DNA of 64,000 bases. It comes from Clusia tigrina. Its lineage: Eukaryota > Arthropoda > Insecta > Diptera > Clusiidae. Position 1 is the first letter of the stretch, and each line of letters begins with the position of its first letter. Positions 31,885 to 41,695 of this stretch are shown here, one piece after another. Below the pieces are notes generated by a model that saw only the letters and a list, made by a program, of their open reading frames with translations, did not search any database and was not told the origin of the DNA. The DNA lies in assembly GCA_920105625.2 (NCBI GenBank), contig OV050030.1, positions 173,403,315 to 173,467,314 of the forward strand. Direction: 5' to 3'. The position numbers were made by a program, and so were the translations under genes.

Positions 31885-34800
31885 ACTGGAAAGCCAAAAG
31901 AAAGGAAGTAACAGTTAGCCCGGAGGTACGTGTGACTGGTAATGTAGGAATTACAGTCAGGAAAAGGAGGAGCAAGAGGCTCTCCAATACCACGTACCAA
32001 GTAACGTAAGAACAATGGTTCAATTTACGGAGGAGCAAGAGTCTCTCCGGGAGAAAATTTTTGATTGCGCATTGATTTGAGTAACTGTGATGATTCTAGT
32101 ACTTAGATTAAGTTTAAATAAGGTTAGAGAGTACAGGCCAATCGCCGCGTACGTGGTACGAGGATGTATAGTTAAGATACTAACGGTAATTTTGAGGGAG
32201 TATAGGATTGTAAGGCATAACTGCGGTGCATGGAGGAGAAAATTGGAAGAGTTAGGAAGTAGATACGCGTCCAATTTGGAATCAAAAGGGCGTTGTTTCG
32301 TTGTGAGCAGGATAGGAGATGCTTTTATCGAGATACCCTGCAAGGAGGCAGCTAGTGGAAAGCTAGTGCTTTTGGTAGGCTCAGGGGCGGACACTAGCCT
32401 CGCAAAGTCTAGTGTTTTACGGAAGGGACTAGTTGTTAACCCAAAAGATGTAAGAACGCTTAATGGAGCGTTCGGAGGTTGCATCAGGACACTGGGGTCA
32501 CTCAAAATAGGGCACAGTGAAGTTAAGAGCATGAGTTTTAGAGTGCACGCAGTCGAATTGGATAGGGAAGGTATCCCGGCCGATGGGATAATTGGCCGCG
32601 ATAATCTCTGGGGCCGCACCATACTGGATGCGCTAGACAAACAGTTATCATTTTACGATAATAATAGGAATAGGATCCTTACTCTCCCATTAAAGTCATG
32701 GCAGGAAGGAACCGTGAATAGGGTTCAGAATTGTATAGAGGTAGTGAACGCAAGGTCAACCAGAGTAGTCACTATGCGTGTAAACACGAAACTTAGTACT
32801 CTTGTTTTGCACAAGCAGCAGCTAGCGGACGGCATATATATGGGAGAGACCATAACGCACGTTAACAAGGGTAAGGTGTACGCTTGTGTACTAAATGCAT
32901 CAGAAGAGGACTACTATATGGATAAGAATTTTAGGCCTAAGTTCACTAGTTATGATAATTTTAAGGAACCGAATTATAGATCTTTTATCAGATTAAGCAG
33001 GTAGATATAAGAAAAAGAATGGAGAGAGTGCTAGAATCACTAAAGTTAGACCCAAGCGTAAATTCAGAAGAGAAGGCATCAATAGAAGCCATTTGTGCGT
33101 CATTCCATGACATATTTTTGCTGGAAGGAGACCAGTTAACATACACACCAGAGGTAGAGCATGAAATACCTACTAGAGTGGATCAAGCACCAGTTAACCA
33201 GAAACAATACAGATAGCCACAAGCTCACAAAGATGAGGTAAATAGGCAAGTGGAAGGAATGTTAAAAGATAACATAATTTCACCGAGTATCTCGCCTTGG
33301 AATTCACCAATAATTTTGGTACCAAAGAAGGGAGGTGCTCACGGTCAGAAGAAGTGGAGAATGGTCGTCGATTTTAGGAAATTGAATGACGCCACTATCA
33401 AGCAGGTGTTCCCGATACCAAGGATAGAAGAGATTCTGGACCAATTGGGGCATAGTAGATATTTTTCTACGCTTGATTTAGCGAGTGGCTACCACCAAGT
33501 TCTGGTGGATACCCAAGATAAGCAGAAAACCGCGTTCAGCACCGGTTTAGGGCATTATGAGTTCAATAGAATGCCGTTTGGATTAACAGGAGCACCGGCT
33601 AATGAACCCTCCAACGGCTAATGAACCATGTGCTAACAGGCTTAGAAGGGTTAGATTGTTTTGTGTATCTGGATGATATTGTAATTTATGGGAAGAACTT
33701 GCAGCAGCATTCGCAACGCTTGTGCAAGGTGCTCCAGAAATTACGAGAACACAATTTGAAATTGAACACGGAGAAGTGTCAATTTTTGCGAAGAGAGGTG
33801 GCTTATTTAGGCCATCGTTGCTCAGAGGCAGGAGCACTGCCTGACCCGCAGAAGGTGGAATGCCTTAGAAATTTAGAGGTTCCAAAAAACAGAAAAGAAG
33901 TCCAAGCATTCCTAGGACTAGTGAACTATTATATAAAGTTCGTGGATGGACTAGCCGGAATTGCTTTGCCCATTAATAAGTTGCTACGTAAAGAAGCAAA
34001 GTTCGAATGGACAGAGAGATGTCAGCAAGCATTCGAGAGGCTAAAGGAAATAATTAGCTCGCCACCAATTTTGGCGTACCCTGAATTCGAGCAAACTTTT
34101 TTGTTGACCACTGATGCTAGCAATGAAGCATTAGGGGCAGTATTGTCACAAGGGGAAGTCGGTAATGACCGACCAATAGCATTCGCAAGCAGAGCGCTTA
34201 GCGATACGGAGAAAAGATACTCCACAATAGAAAAGGAATTCCTAGCCATAGTGTGGGCTACAAAGAATTTTAGGGCATATCTGCTAGGACGCCCATTTAA
34301 GATATACACTGATCTCCAGAAGTTGAGAGGCATAGCCAACTTGAAAGACCAAACGTCTAGGCTAGCCAGGTTCAGACACAAATTGTCTGAGTATGATTTT
34401 GAAATCATATACAAACCTGGGAAAAAGAATCTGAATGCGGATGCACTCAGCAGAGTACCGCAAGCACAGAAGGTATCAGTAGTGCAAACGAGGGCCAAAG
34501 CACGGTCAGATAGGGAGAAGGCCGAGAGAATTCAAGAGGATAAAATTGATGTAACAAGAAATGTTAGCAATGCAGGTGACGCTGCTAATGAACGAGGAGC
34601 CAGTAATGTGGAATGGCTGGAGGATATAAAGGATATCCAGGCTGTGTTAAAGGGTTTCCATGATTCACCTCTAGGTGGACACCAGGGATTCTGGAAAACT
34701 CATGACAGAATTAGGCGAGTATACGGATGGAAAGGTATGCTCAAGGACATTAAAAAATATATAAAGAGTTGTCCGAAATGTCAGGCCAACAAAAGTTCAA

Positions 34801-35645
34801 GGCTAACAAAGATGCCAATGGTGTTAACTGACACACCAAAACAACCATTTGATAAAGTTCATATGGATATTGTAGGTATTTTACCTGAGACAGTTTCGGG
34901 AAACAAGTACATATTGACTTTCCAAGATGATTTCTCAAAGTATATGGCGTGCGTGGCTATACCCGATGCGGAAGCAGGTACGGTTGCCAAAGCATTTTTT
35001 GATTAAATAATAGCACGATACAACATACCTAAGGTTTGGATAACCGACAATGGTTCAAATTTCGTATCGACACTATTCTCAGAAACGTGTAAAATGCTGG
35101 GAATCAAGAAGTTGCACGTAACACCATATCATCCACAGGCGAATGGCTCATTGGAACGTAGTCATCGACCTTTGGCCGAGTACTTGCGCAGTTTTGCCAA
35201 GGAAGACGGCTCGAATTGGGATCAATGGTTGATCACTGCAATGCATGTGCACAACAATACTGTGCATGTATCAACGAAGCAAACTCCGTTTAGAAGACTC
35301 TACGGGTTTGATTTCAACATGCCAGCAAATTTGAAGCGCAAATGTGCGCCTGTATACAATGCTGATGACCCGAATAGAGTGCAAAAGTATCAGTTACAGC
35401 GAGAGCACGAATTGGTTAGAGAAAACCAGGATAGCGCTAAACGAGTAGCCAGGGAAGCCTATAACAAGGTACTAAACCCAGTCGTTTTTAACGTGGGTGG
35501 TCAGGTACTCATGAAGAATCAGGCTAGGAGAAACAAATTCTCACCTGTGTGGATAGGTCCGTATGTAGTAGCAGAGATCCGAAGCCCAGTTACAACAGTC
35601 GTAACGATTAAGGGCAAGAATAAAAAGCTACATATAATTTGTTGA
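31885..35645 (+). pseudogene. pol: A2 pol, most complete A-type pol but inactive
   Basis: A hydrophobic pre-protease segment lies near 32075-32110, then the protease with VGSGAD instead of VDSGAD (32374-32391). A one-base loss near 32985 shifts the frame, and a TAG stands at 33214-33216. RT is present: VDFRKLNDATIKQVFPIP near 33367, STLDLASGYHQ near 33467, MPFGLTGAPA near 33571, then a 9-base-scale insertion frameshift near 33600, and YLDD near 33667. RNase H shows TTDASNEALGAVLSQ and STIEKEFLAIVWA, but IYTDHQPL has become IYTDLQKL. Integrase has the CPKCQANK finger and DIVGILPET; the TAA at 35004-35006 is the same as in A1. It then continues to the stop at 35645. Confidence 0.9.
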
Positions 35646-36381
35646 AATTATTCCACGTTAGACCACACACCTAGATTCATGTGTTAACAGTGTTTTACAA
35701 GTGTAAACACAAGAATAATAACATAAACAAGTACGTGTGTGTATCAAATAACACACACAGCGCCGATTTTCAGAGTCAATGTCAGTAAAAGTGTGCCGCT
35801 TAAACTCGGGCAAGTAAAATTGACGTAATGAAAATCTGCTTATTAAGCACTATTGCCGAATGAAGGCAGTAGAGAAAAAAAATTTTTTTTGTTGTACGTA
35901 TTGAATAATAATAAACGGGTTCATTGCACGTATTTAAAAAATAAAATAAAATAATAAGACAGTCGTGGGTAAGTAATATAAAACTTCGAATATGTACGTA
36001 CATACGTACAGCGGTGTGTGCACTGAATTTTGACGCTTGAGCGTTAACGCCAAGCGACGGAACTGCTGGTGAAATAGTATATATGTGTATATACATATGT
36101 GTATGGGATAAGGAATGAAAGTACAAATGTGTATTTAGAAAAAAAAAATAAGTATGCTAGTTATGAGAAATGGGTATGAGGAATGGGTATGTATGTATGT
36201 TGGATACATACACACATACGGCAGTTTGAGGCATAAGCATGGTGACCAGGCGATTGAGCATAAGGGCATCAGGAGAGAGAGGACATACTTACGATATCTG
36301 TGAATGGTAATTACAAAATAAGTAGTCAAGTATTAGGTTTTTTTTTAATATAATTTTTATTTTTTAATTCAGTTTATTTTG

Positions 36382-36768
36382 TTAAGGGAAAAATTTGGTG
36401 ATTAAGATTGGATTCCCGGGTGGGAATCCGAGCACGGTCATCTCGTGCGCCCGGTGCAGCACGACTAGAAGTTGTCCGTGCACTCTCTCAACTCCTGGTT
36501 CGTCTGGGTTGAGTCGGGATGTAAGTAGGAGTTTCCAACAGGCGTCCACTGCCTCCGGGTAATCCCATTGGTTGTCGATCTCCCTTAAGTGATTGTTGAG
36601 GATGGCGTAGGTCGGCGTATAGGAACCGCGGGGTAGATCCGTTAGGCGGCGGTGTTCCTCAATGCTGAGTGCAGCGCAAGCTGGGTGTAACAGGGCTGCC
36701 GATTCTTCTAGCAGGGTTCTGGTCACCTGCTTAAAATCCAACATGAATTGTCCTAGTGTGGTGTTCAT
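36382..36768 (-). CDS. Orphan 128-codon gene in the A2 insertion
   Basis: Complete frame from ATG at 36768 to a TAA at 36382-36384, starting MNTTLGQFMLDFKQ. On the same strand a TATA box (TATAAAAA, 36816-36823) lies about 50 bases upstream and an AATAAA signal (36373-36378) lies four bases after the stop, so it looks like a self-contained intronless transcription unit. The product is predicted mostly helical, with no signal peptide, membrane segment or Cys motif. Codon use is GC-richer than its surroundings. I do not recognise the family; a helical domain of a viral or transposon structural protein, or a captured host gene, are possibilities. Confidence 0.55.
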   Translation of the reverse strand: MNTTLGQFMLDFKQVTRTLLEESAALLHPACAALSIEEHRRLTDLPRGSYTPTYAILNNHLREIDNQWDYPEAVDACWKLLLTSRLNPDEPGVERVHGQLLVVLHRAHEMTVLGFPPGNPILITKFFP

Positions 36769-36815
36769 TGTAGTTGATAAAGCTTAACTGTGCTGAAATT
36801 CAGTGCAAAAGCACG

Positions 36816-36823
36816 TTTTTATA
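36816..36823 (-). promoter_or_regulatory. TATA box of the orphan gene
   Basis: TATAAAAA on the minus strand, followed about 25 bases later by TTTCAGCAC, a plausible initiator. Confidence 0.5.
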
Positions 36824-36970
36824 GTAAACCAATAAGCGGTGTGTTTTCGGAAATGTGCTAACAAGGCACATTTCAGCAGAATAACGTAAAAAATTTACCG
36901 AAAATAGCTGAGCTAAAGTGCTAAGACATGTTCTCAAGTCGGCCAGCGATAATCGGGTCATAATGTAGTG

Positions 36971-37718
36971 AGCAGGTTTGGCTAAGAGAAGGATGAGCAC
37001 CCTACGACCAGATTTAAGGTGTGGGGTACTAGGTATTGGGTAGGTGTTCGGGTATATATTTAATCAAGTAGGTATTTTTATTATGTGATCGAGTATATGA
37101 AGTCGGGTAATTAGAATTTATGAGGTTGCAGACTTTGCAGCGGGTTAGATAAATACTGTTTATTAGTTAGGAATTTAGTGTATAGATAAATGGAGAAAGA
37201 CAATTTAGGATAATAGTATAGGTTAATGAATAAGATAGTGCCTTGAATGTATGTATGTAGCCATGTACGATCTAGGAAGAGACGATCGTTACTGGATATA
37301 TACATATCAGGCTAGGAGTAAATTTAAATAAAAAAGTAATTGTATGCGATGAAAGATATAGTCATGCAATGGACAAAGTTTTGACAAAAACGGGATTATT
37401 TTATATAATCTGGTTTTTGTCGAAGGACCAATGAATTGGTTCAAAACTGGAATGAGTGATAACTCACGTGTTGAAAAGAGCACGGAAAATTAATCAAAGC
37501 GAAACTAATGCACTATATGGCAATAATAAAATATAGTCCAGTCCTCTTTTCCTCTAGGATGCGGTAGAGAATCCAAGAATGTAAGAGGAGAAGACGATTG
37601 GACGGAAAATTGAATGATATAGCATTCAATTATAGAATAAGCAGTTTATGAAGATATTATTGTATTTTTAGTCTGAAGTATGGTATGTTTAGTGTAAAAT
37701 TTTATCATTTTATAGATC
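36971..37718 (+). other. A2 pol-env interval with env splice acceptor
   Basis: AT-rich. It ends with a pyrimidine/T-rich acceptor-like TCATTTTATAG at about 37706-37716, directly before the env ATG at 37719. No gene is seen. Confidence 0.5.
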
Positions 37719-39489
37719 ATGTTAGTGATGTTGATTGCGGTTACCAACGGGATACGTGCAGAAGTGCGGTTGGACAAACTACCGGAAACGGATGTATTGA
37801 TGGAGAAAACAGGAGATGTATGGCTCGCCAAAGATTATTGGGTGGTGGTTACTGAGTTTCCACGAACAGAATTGAGGATTAGAACAATTCAAAGGAATGC
37901 AGGAGACCGAGCTAAAACGTAGATGCGATTCTTCGACTTTGGAAATAGATACTATAATGAAAAGATTCTTGGAAAAGGAGAAGACATTGTCTCCAAAAGG
38001 AAGGATACGCCGGTCGCTAATAGATGCTGGCGGTGAAATTCTCAAATGGGCAATTGGTACAATGGACCACCAAGATTCAGATCGGATATATGGTCACTTA
38101 CAGGACCTTGAGAAGAAGCAATCAAAGACGTTGTCATTGCTGGGAAAAGAGGTGACTGTGATGAGAGCAGGTTATCAGGGCCTTCACGAAGCAGTGAATA
38201 AGACTTTCCAGGAGCTGGAAGAGATGCACTTGGCGTTGGAAGGCATTGGAAGGAGACATGAGGAAGCAGAGGTGAACTTAGCAGAATCTTTCATGTTGGG
38301 GAAAGTTGTTTCTGAGGAGATGCTGAGGTTCCAGGACCAACAGCAAACGGAGATAGTGGTGCTTGATGATTTGATACATGTCAAGCTACACCCGTTGTTC
38401 CTGACGTCTGATGAGTTACTCAAAGCGGCACCAGTGTCGATGAAAGGAATTTCATGGTATAGCGAGGCACCGGAGCGGTTCTATGAACTAGCCGAGGTTC
38501 GCACAGAAGAGGCGGAGAACGGGTTGAAAGTAGTCATAAAGATTCCAGTGCCATTATTGGAGTTATTTACGATGCACAAAGTGTACCCAATGCCCAAAAG
38601 ACTAAACCCAGATTGGTGCGTGCTGCCGAAGACGAGATATGATTACATAGCAGCAAGTCAGGCACAAGAGCACTACATCGGCCTATCAATAGAGGACGAG
38701 GGGAAATGTCGAGAGGTGGGCACAACAAAACGTTTATACTATCATCCCGGGAAAGTAATTACGCGAGCAAGCAATTACTGCGAGATAGAAGTCTTGAAGC
38801 ATGAACAAGATCAATGCGATCACATAGCCATTCCAGCCACGGGAGGAATTCTGGTAGCTACCAGAACCATAACCAGATGGCTCTACCATTTTGACGACCA
38901 GGTGATTTTCACGGCGGTGTGCTCAGACGAAACCACACGGTTGGAATTAGTAAACACCGGGTTTATGACCATCGAAGCTGGTTGCAGAGTGATTGGCAAA
39001 GGGATAATGCTGGTCCATAAAAGTCAAGAAGAGTCACGGTACAAATTCTCAACGTCCGTCATGGGAACAAACCGTTTAAAGACGAAACTGCAGGAGCTGC
39101 TGGAAAATCACAAACGAAGTGATTCTGGCCATACTCTCACAACACCGAACACAGTCTCACTCATGCATTTCAAGGATCTACGGAGAACCCTTACAACGAA
39201 CAGCAGAGCGATCAGCGATTTGATAAAGGAGGTAGAAGATGTTGAAAGGGTGTCACACCTCACCAATTCCTGTGAGATAGTGCACACCTGGATGAAGGGA
39301 GGGGTAGCCAGTATAGCTGGTCTCGTCCTGGTGATAATGATGGTGACGACGCTCATTTCGAAGAAATGGTGCAAGATAGTAGCGGCCCTTCAAAGAATCG
39401 AATCAACCACACCAACGGCGCAGCACAGCAACCATACCGACAACGGCAGCCGACAACCGGAACATCAGTTAGCAGAGATTGTAGCATAA
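37719..39489 (+). pseudogene. env: A2 env, 5-base deletion frameshift
   Basis: Starts at 37719 with a short hydrophobic signal peptide (MLVMLIAVTNGIRA) and breaks after about 55 codons: near 37880 it lacks five bases that the duplicate at 50105 has. The second frame (from 37897) covers the rest: basic cleavage-site-like GRIRR, a heptad-rich segment, a Cys-containing ectodomain and the membrane segment GLVLVIMMVTTLI, ending at 39489. Total span is about 590 codons, normal for errantivirus Env, which mediates membrane fusion in this family. The 3' part, from 37632 on, is repeated in the tandem duplication. Confidence 0.88.
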
Positions 39490-39939
39490 GATCTTAGATG
39501 TAAATATCATAGCGAAATATAAGATTTTAAGTATAGGAGCAAATTGTATTGTACGCCAGTGAGAAAAGAGTCGATGAACGACCAAGCATAAAAAAAGGGA
39601 ATAGAACACAAAGAAAAAAAAAAGAGAAAAATAAAAATATAATAAAAGAACAAGATAAAACAAGAGAGAAAAGAAAAACAAAAGATTACAAAAGAAGAAG
39701 TAATAAGAGAGCAAAAAAAAAAGAAAAAAAATCAAAATAGCATAAAGAAAAGAATATAAAAAAGGAAATAAAAAGAACCCAAAATATTAAAATAAGGCGA
39801 ATTTGAAAAAAAAAGAAAAAAAATTATACACATGTATTGTAAGTTTAAGAATGTGCACAGATTGTTTAAAGTGCGGAAATGATTGTAAACTCTCATTAGA
39901 AGTTAGTTGCACTAACTTCTTTTAGAAAGAGGGGAGGGA
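39490..39939 (+). other. A2 3' non-coding region and polypurine tract
   Basis: A-rich purine run followed by AGAGGGGAGGGA immediately before LTR 3; the same layout as 27512-27887. Confidence 0.7.
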
Positions 39940-40429
39940 TGTTGTGAGTTAGAACCAAGCTACATACGTGTAGTTGTCTCACAGCATCGACTCCTAATAG
40001 ATGCCACACTCTGTTGGATTAGCATGTGCTAAAATTGTTTAACAATAAGACATACTTTTAGGGTCTAAGTATTTTAAGTTAATATGATCTGTGTAATGTT
40101 ATCATGTAAGCTTTTAGGGTATTACAGTTCTGCAGTCGAGTCGACGAGGGCAGCGTAATGCACCGTCGCCACTTTTGAAGTAGGTCGGTTGGCTTGACCA
40201 ACTGACACCAATTAGCAGGTGCGGGACTGGAACACCAGAAAGGACTGAGATAGATGTAAAGAAATAGTATATAAGATCTAGGTTTCGTAAGAATAAATCT
40301 TCTTGTAATTTCAATCTTAAAGTGGAAAGTGTTTTCAGTTAAACGTTAGGGCTTTAAAGTTTTCAGCACGCGCCCAAAGGACCGCGACAGGACGTCCGCC
40401 GCCAAAAACACAGGGACAAGACCACAACA
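39940..40429 (+). repeat. Element A LTR 3 (3' LTR of A2)
   Basis: About 490 bp, lacking a short block (GTCAGTTCACA) that LTRs 1 and 2 have near the TATA box. The CACC duplication follows at 40430. Confidence 0.9.
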
Positions 40430-40560
40430 CACCCGTTGAGCCTTTGCATCCACAACAAGCTTCTGTAGGTTGGCTTCTGGAGGGATCTCATGGTCATGCG
40501 CCATATAGGCCGAGACCAGCCAGTACCCTCCCTTGCCAGTTTCCAGGCAGACGGCCGTTA
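40430..40560 (-). pseudogene. LOA2 endonuclease fragment (right part)
   Basis: Continues LOA2 from 18758, matching LOA1 15018-15148. It ends at ACGGCCGTTA followed by seven A and then element B sequence, which may be the 5'-truncated end of LOA2. Confidence 0.82.
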
Positions 40561-40782
40561 AAAAAAATATATGTTAGCTGATCTACTTCCAGCAGAAATT
40601 TGTCAAGGAATGACATACAAATGGCTTCAATAGATGTCTTCTTCAGTGGATCTAAGACTCTCTCCATCCTTTTTCTTATATCTACCTTCTTAGCCGCCAA
40701 AAATCCTTATCCATATAATAGTCCTCTTCTGATGCATTTAGTACGCAAGCGTACACATTACTCTAGTCATCGTGCGTTATAG
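40561..40782 (-). pseudogene. Element B pol fragment (unit 1, before RT)
   Basis: Encodes KKVDIRKRMERVL and IEAICMSF, the linker before RT seen in A, D and E. It is joined to LOA2 on the left and interrupted by D on the right. Counterpart: 52788-53002. Confidence 0.75.
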
Positions 40783-41258
40783 TGTTGGTGTCCTCGAGTC
40801 CTTGCTTGGCGGGTGAGAGACGTCCTGTCGCCGTTTTCAGGCGCGAGGCTGAAAAATCAAGAGCCCTAACGTAGAATTTAAACACCACCACTTTTCGGGT
40901 TCAAAACACAAGAGAGATTTATTCTTAAAATACTAGTTCTTATATACTATTTGTAAATGAGCATTACCGCCTACGTCTTGACTTTTCTGGTGTTCCAGTT
41001 TCGCAGTTGTTATTTGTTGTCAGTGGCTCAAGCCCACTGACCTACTGAATGTAGAAGTGTCGTCGGTGCATTCTAAATGCCCCTCGTCAGCTTGACTGCG
41101 GAACTGTGACACCCTAAAAGTTTACATCATAATTAATGAATAATCACTATTCATTTACAATATTTGCACCCTAAAAATATGTGCGTTCTTAATGAATTTA
41201 ATAAGAGCCGGTGCTGTGAGTCAACTACACGTAGGTAGCTTGATTCTAACTCACAACA
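40783..41258 (-). repeat. Element D 3' LTR
   Basis: 476 bp; on the minus strand TGTTGTGAGTTAG...CCAACA. It has a TATATAAG box and AATAAA close together near 40915-40950, as in A. The polypurine tract AAAGAGGGGAGGGA lies at 41259-41272. Confidence 0.88.
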
Positions 41259-41272
41259 TCCCTCCCCTCTTT

Positions 41273-41695
41273 CTGAAAGAAGTTAGTGCAACTAACTTCC
41301 ATTAAATCTCTACAATATTTTTCTTGCACTGCAAACATATATGTGCATCGATTGAACTCTATATTACATACATATAATTTGTTTTTATTTACATCTTTTT
41401 TTTTTTTTTTTTTTAAAGCGCCTTATTTGGATTCTGTCACGGTTTTTTTTTTTCTTTTTTATTCTTTTCTTTTCTATATATTTCTTTTTCTCTAGCTTTT
41501 ATTTTCTTTTGTAGTTTTCTTTCCATTATTTTTTTTTCTTCACTTTGCTTTTGTTTTTTTTTTCTTATTTTTATCCATCATTATTTTTTTTTTTATAATC
41601 CCCTTTTTATAATTTGTTCTTTCATTGACTCTTTTCTCATTGGCGTATATACAAACATCTAAACAATAGCACAATTCTACTCTATACATAAAACC
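41273..41695 (-). other. D 3' non-coding region
   Basis: Long T runs on the + strand (41398-41416, 41440-41600) correspond to the purine-rich stretch downstream of env in A. No gene is seen. Confidence 0.6.

Larger units (their letters stand above)
35755..36970. mobile_element. 1.2 kb insertion in A2, unclassified
   Basis: Present in A2 and absent from A1, where the flanks meet as AATAACAC|AGCAGG. It contains the compact minus-strand gene described separately, a TATGTATGTATG/CATACATAC palindromic stretch near 36190-36215, and AT-rich ends. No clear terminal inverted repeat or target duplication is seen; AGC occurs at both edges, so a deletion from A1 by short homology is equally possible. 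Confidence 0.55.
18759..40429 (+). mobile_element. Errantivirus-like element A as a three-LTR tandem (A1 + A2)
   Basis: Three LTRs (18759-19260, 27888-28389, 39940-40429) enclose two gag-pol-env interiors in the same direction. LTRs begin TGTTGTG (TATTGTG in the middle one) and end CACAACA. CACC at 18755-18758 and 40430-40433 is the only target duplication, and removing the array joins the LOA2 frame. A1 has lost RT and parts of env. A2 carries a 1.2 kb insertion after pol. The env gene and overall layout are those of insect endogenous retroviruses (Errantivirus). Both copies are defective. Confidence 0.9.

Noticed and set aside
36180..36220. Inverted GTATG/CATAC repeats as terminal repeats of the 1.2 kb insertion
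   Set aside because: They lie in the middle of the insertion, not at its ends, and look like simple-sequence slippage.
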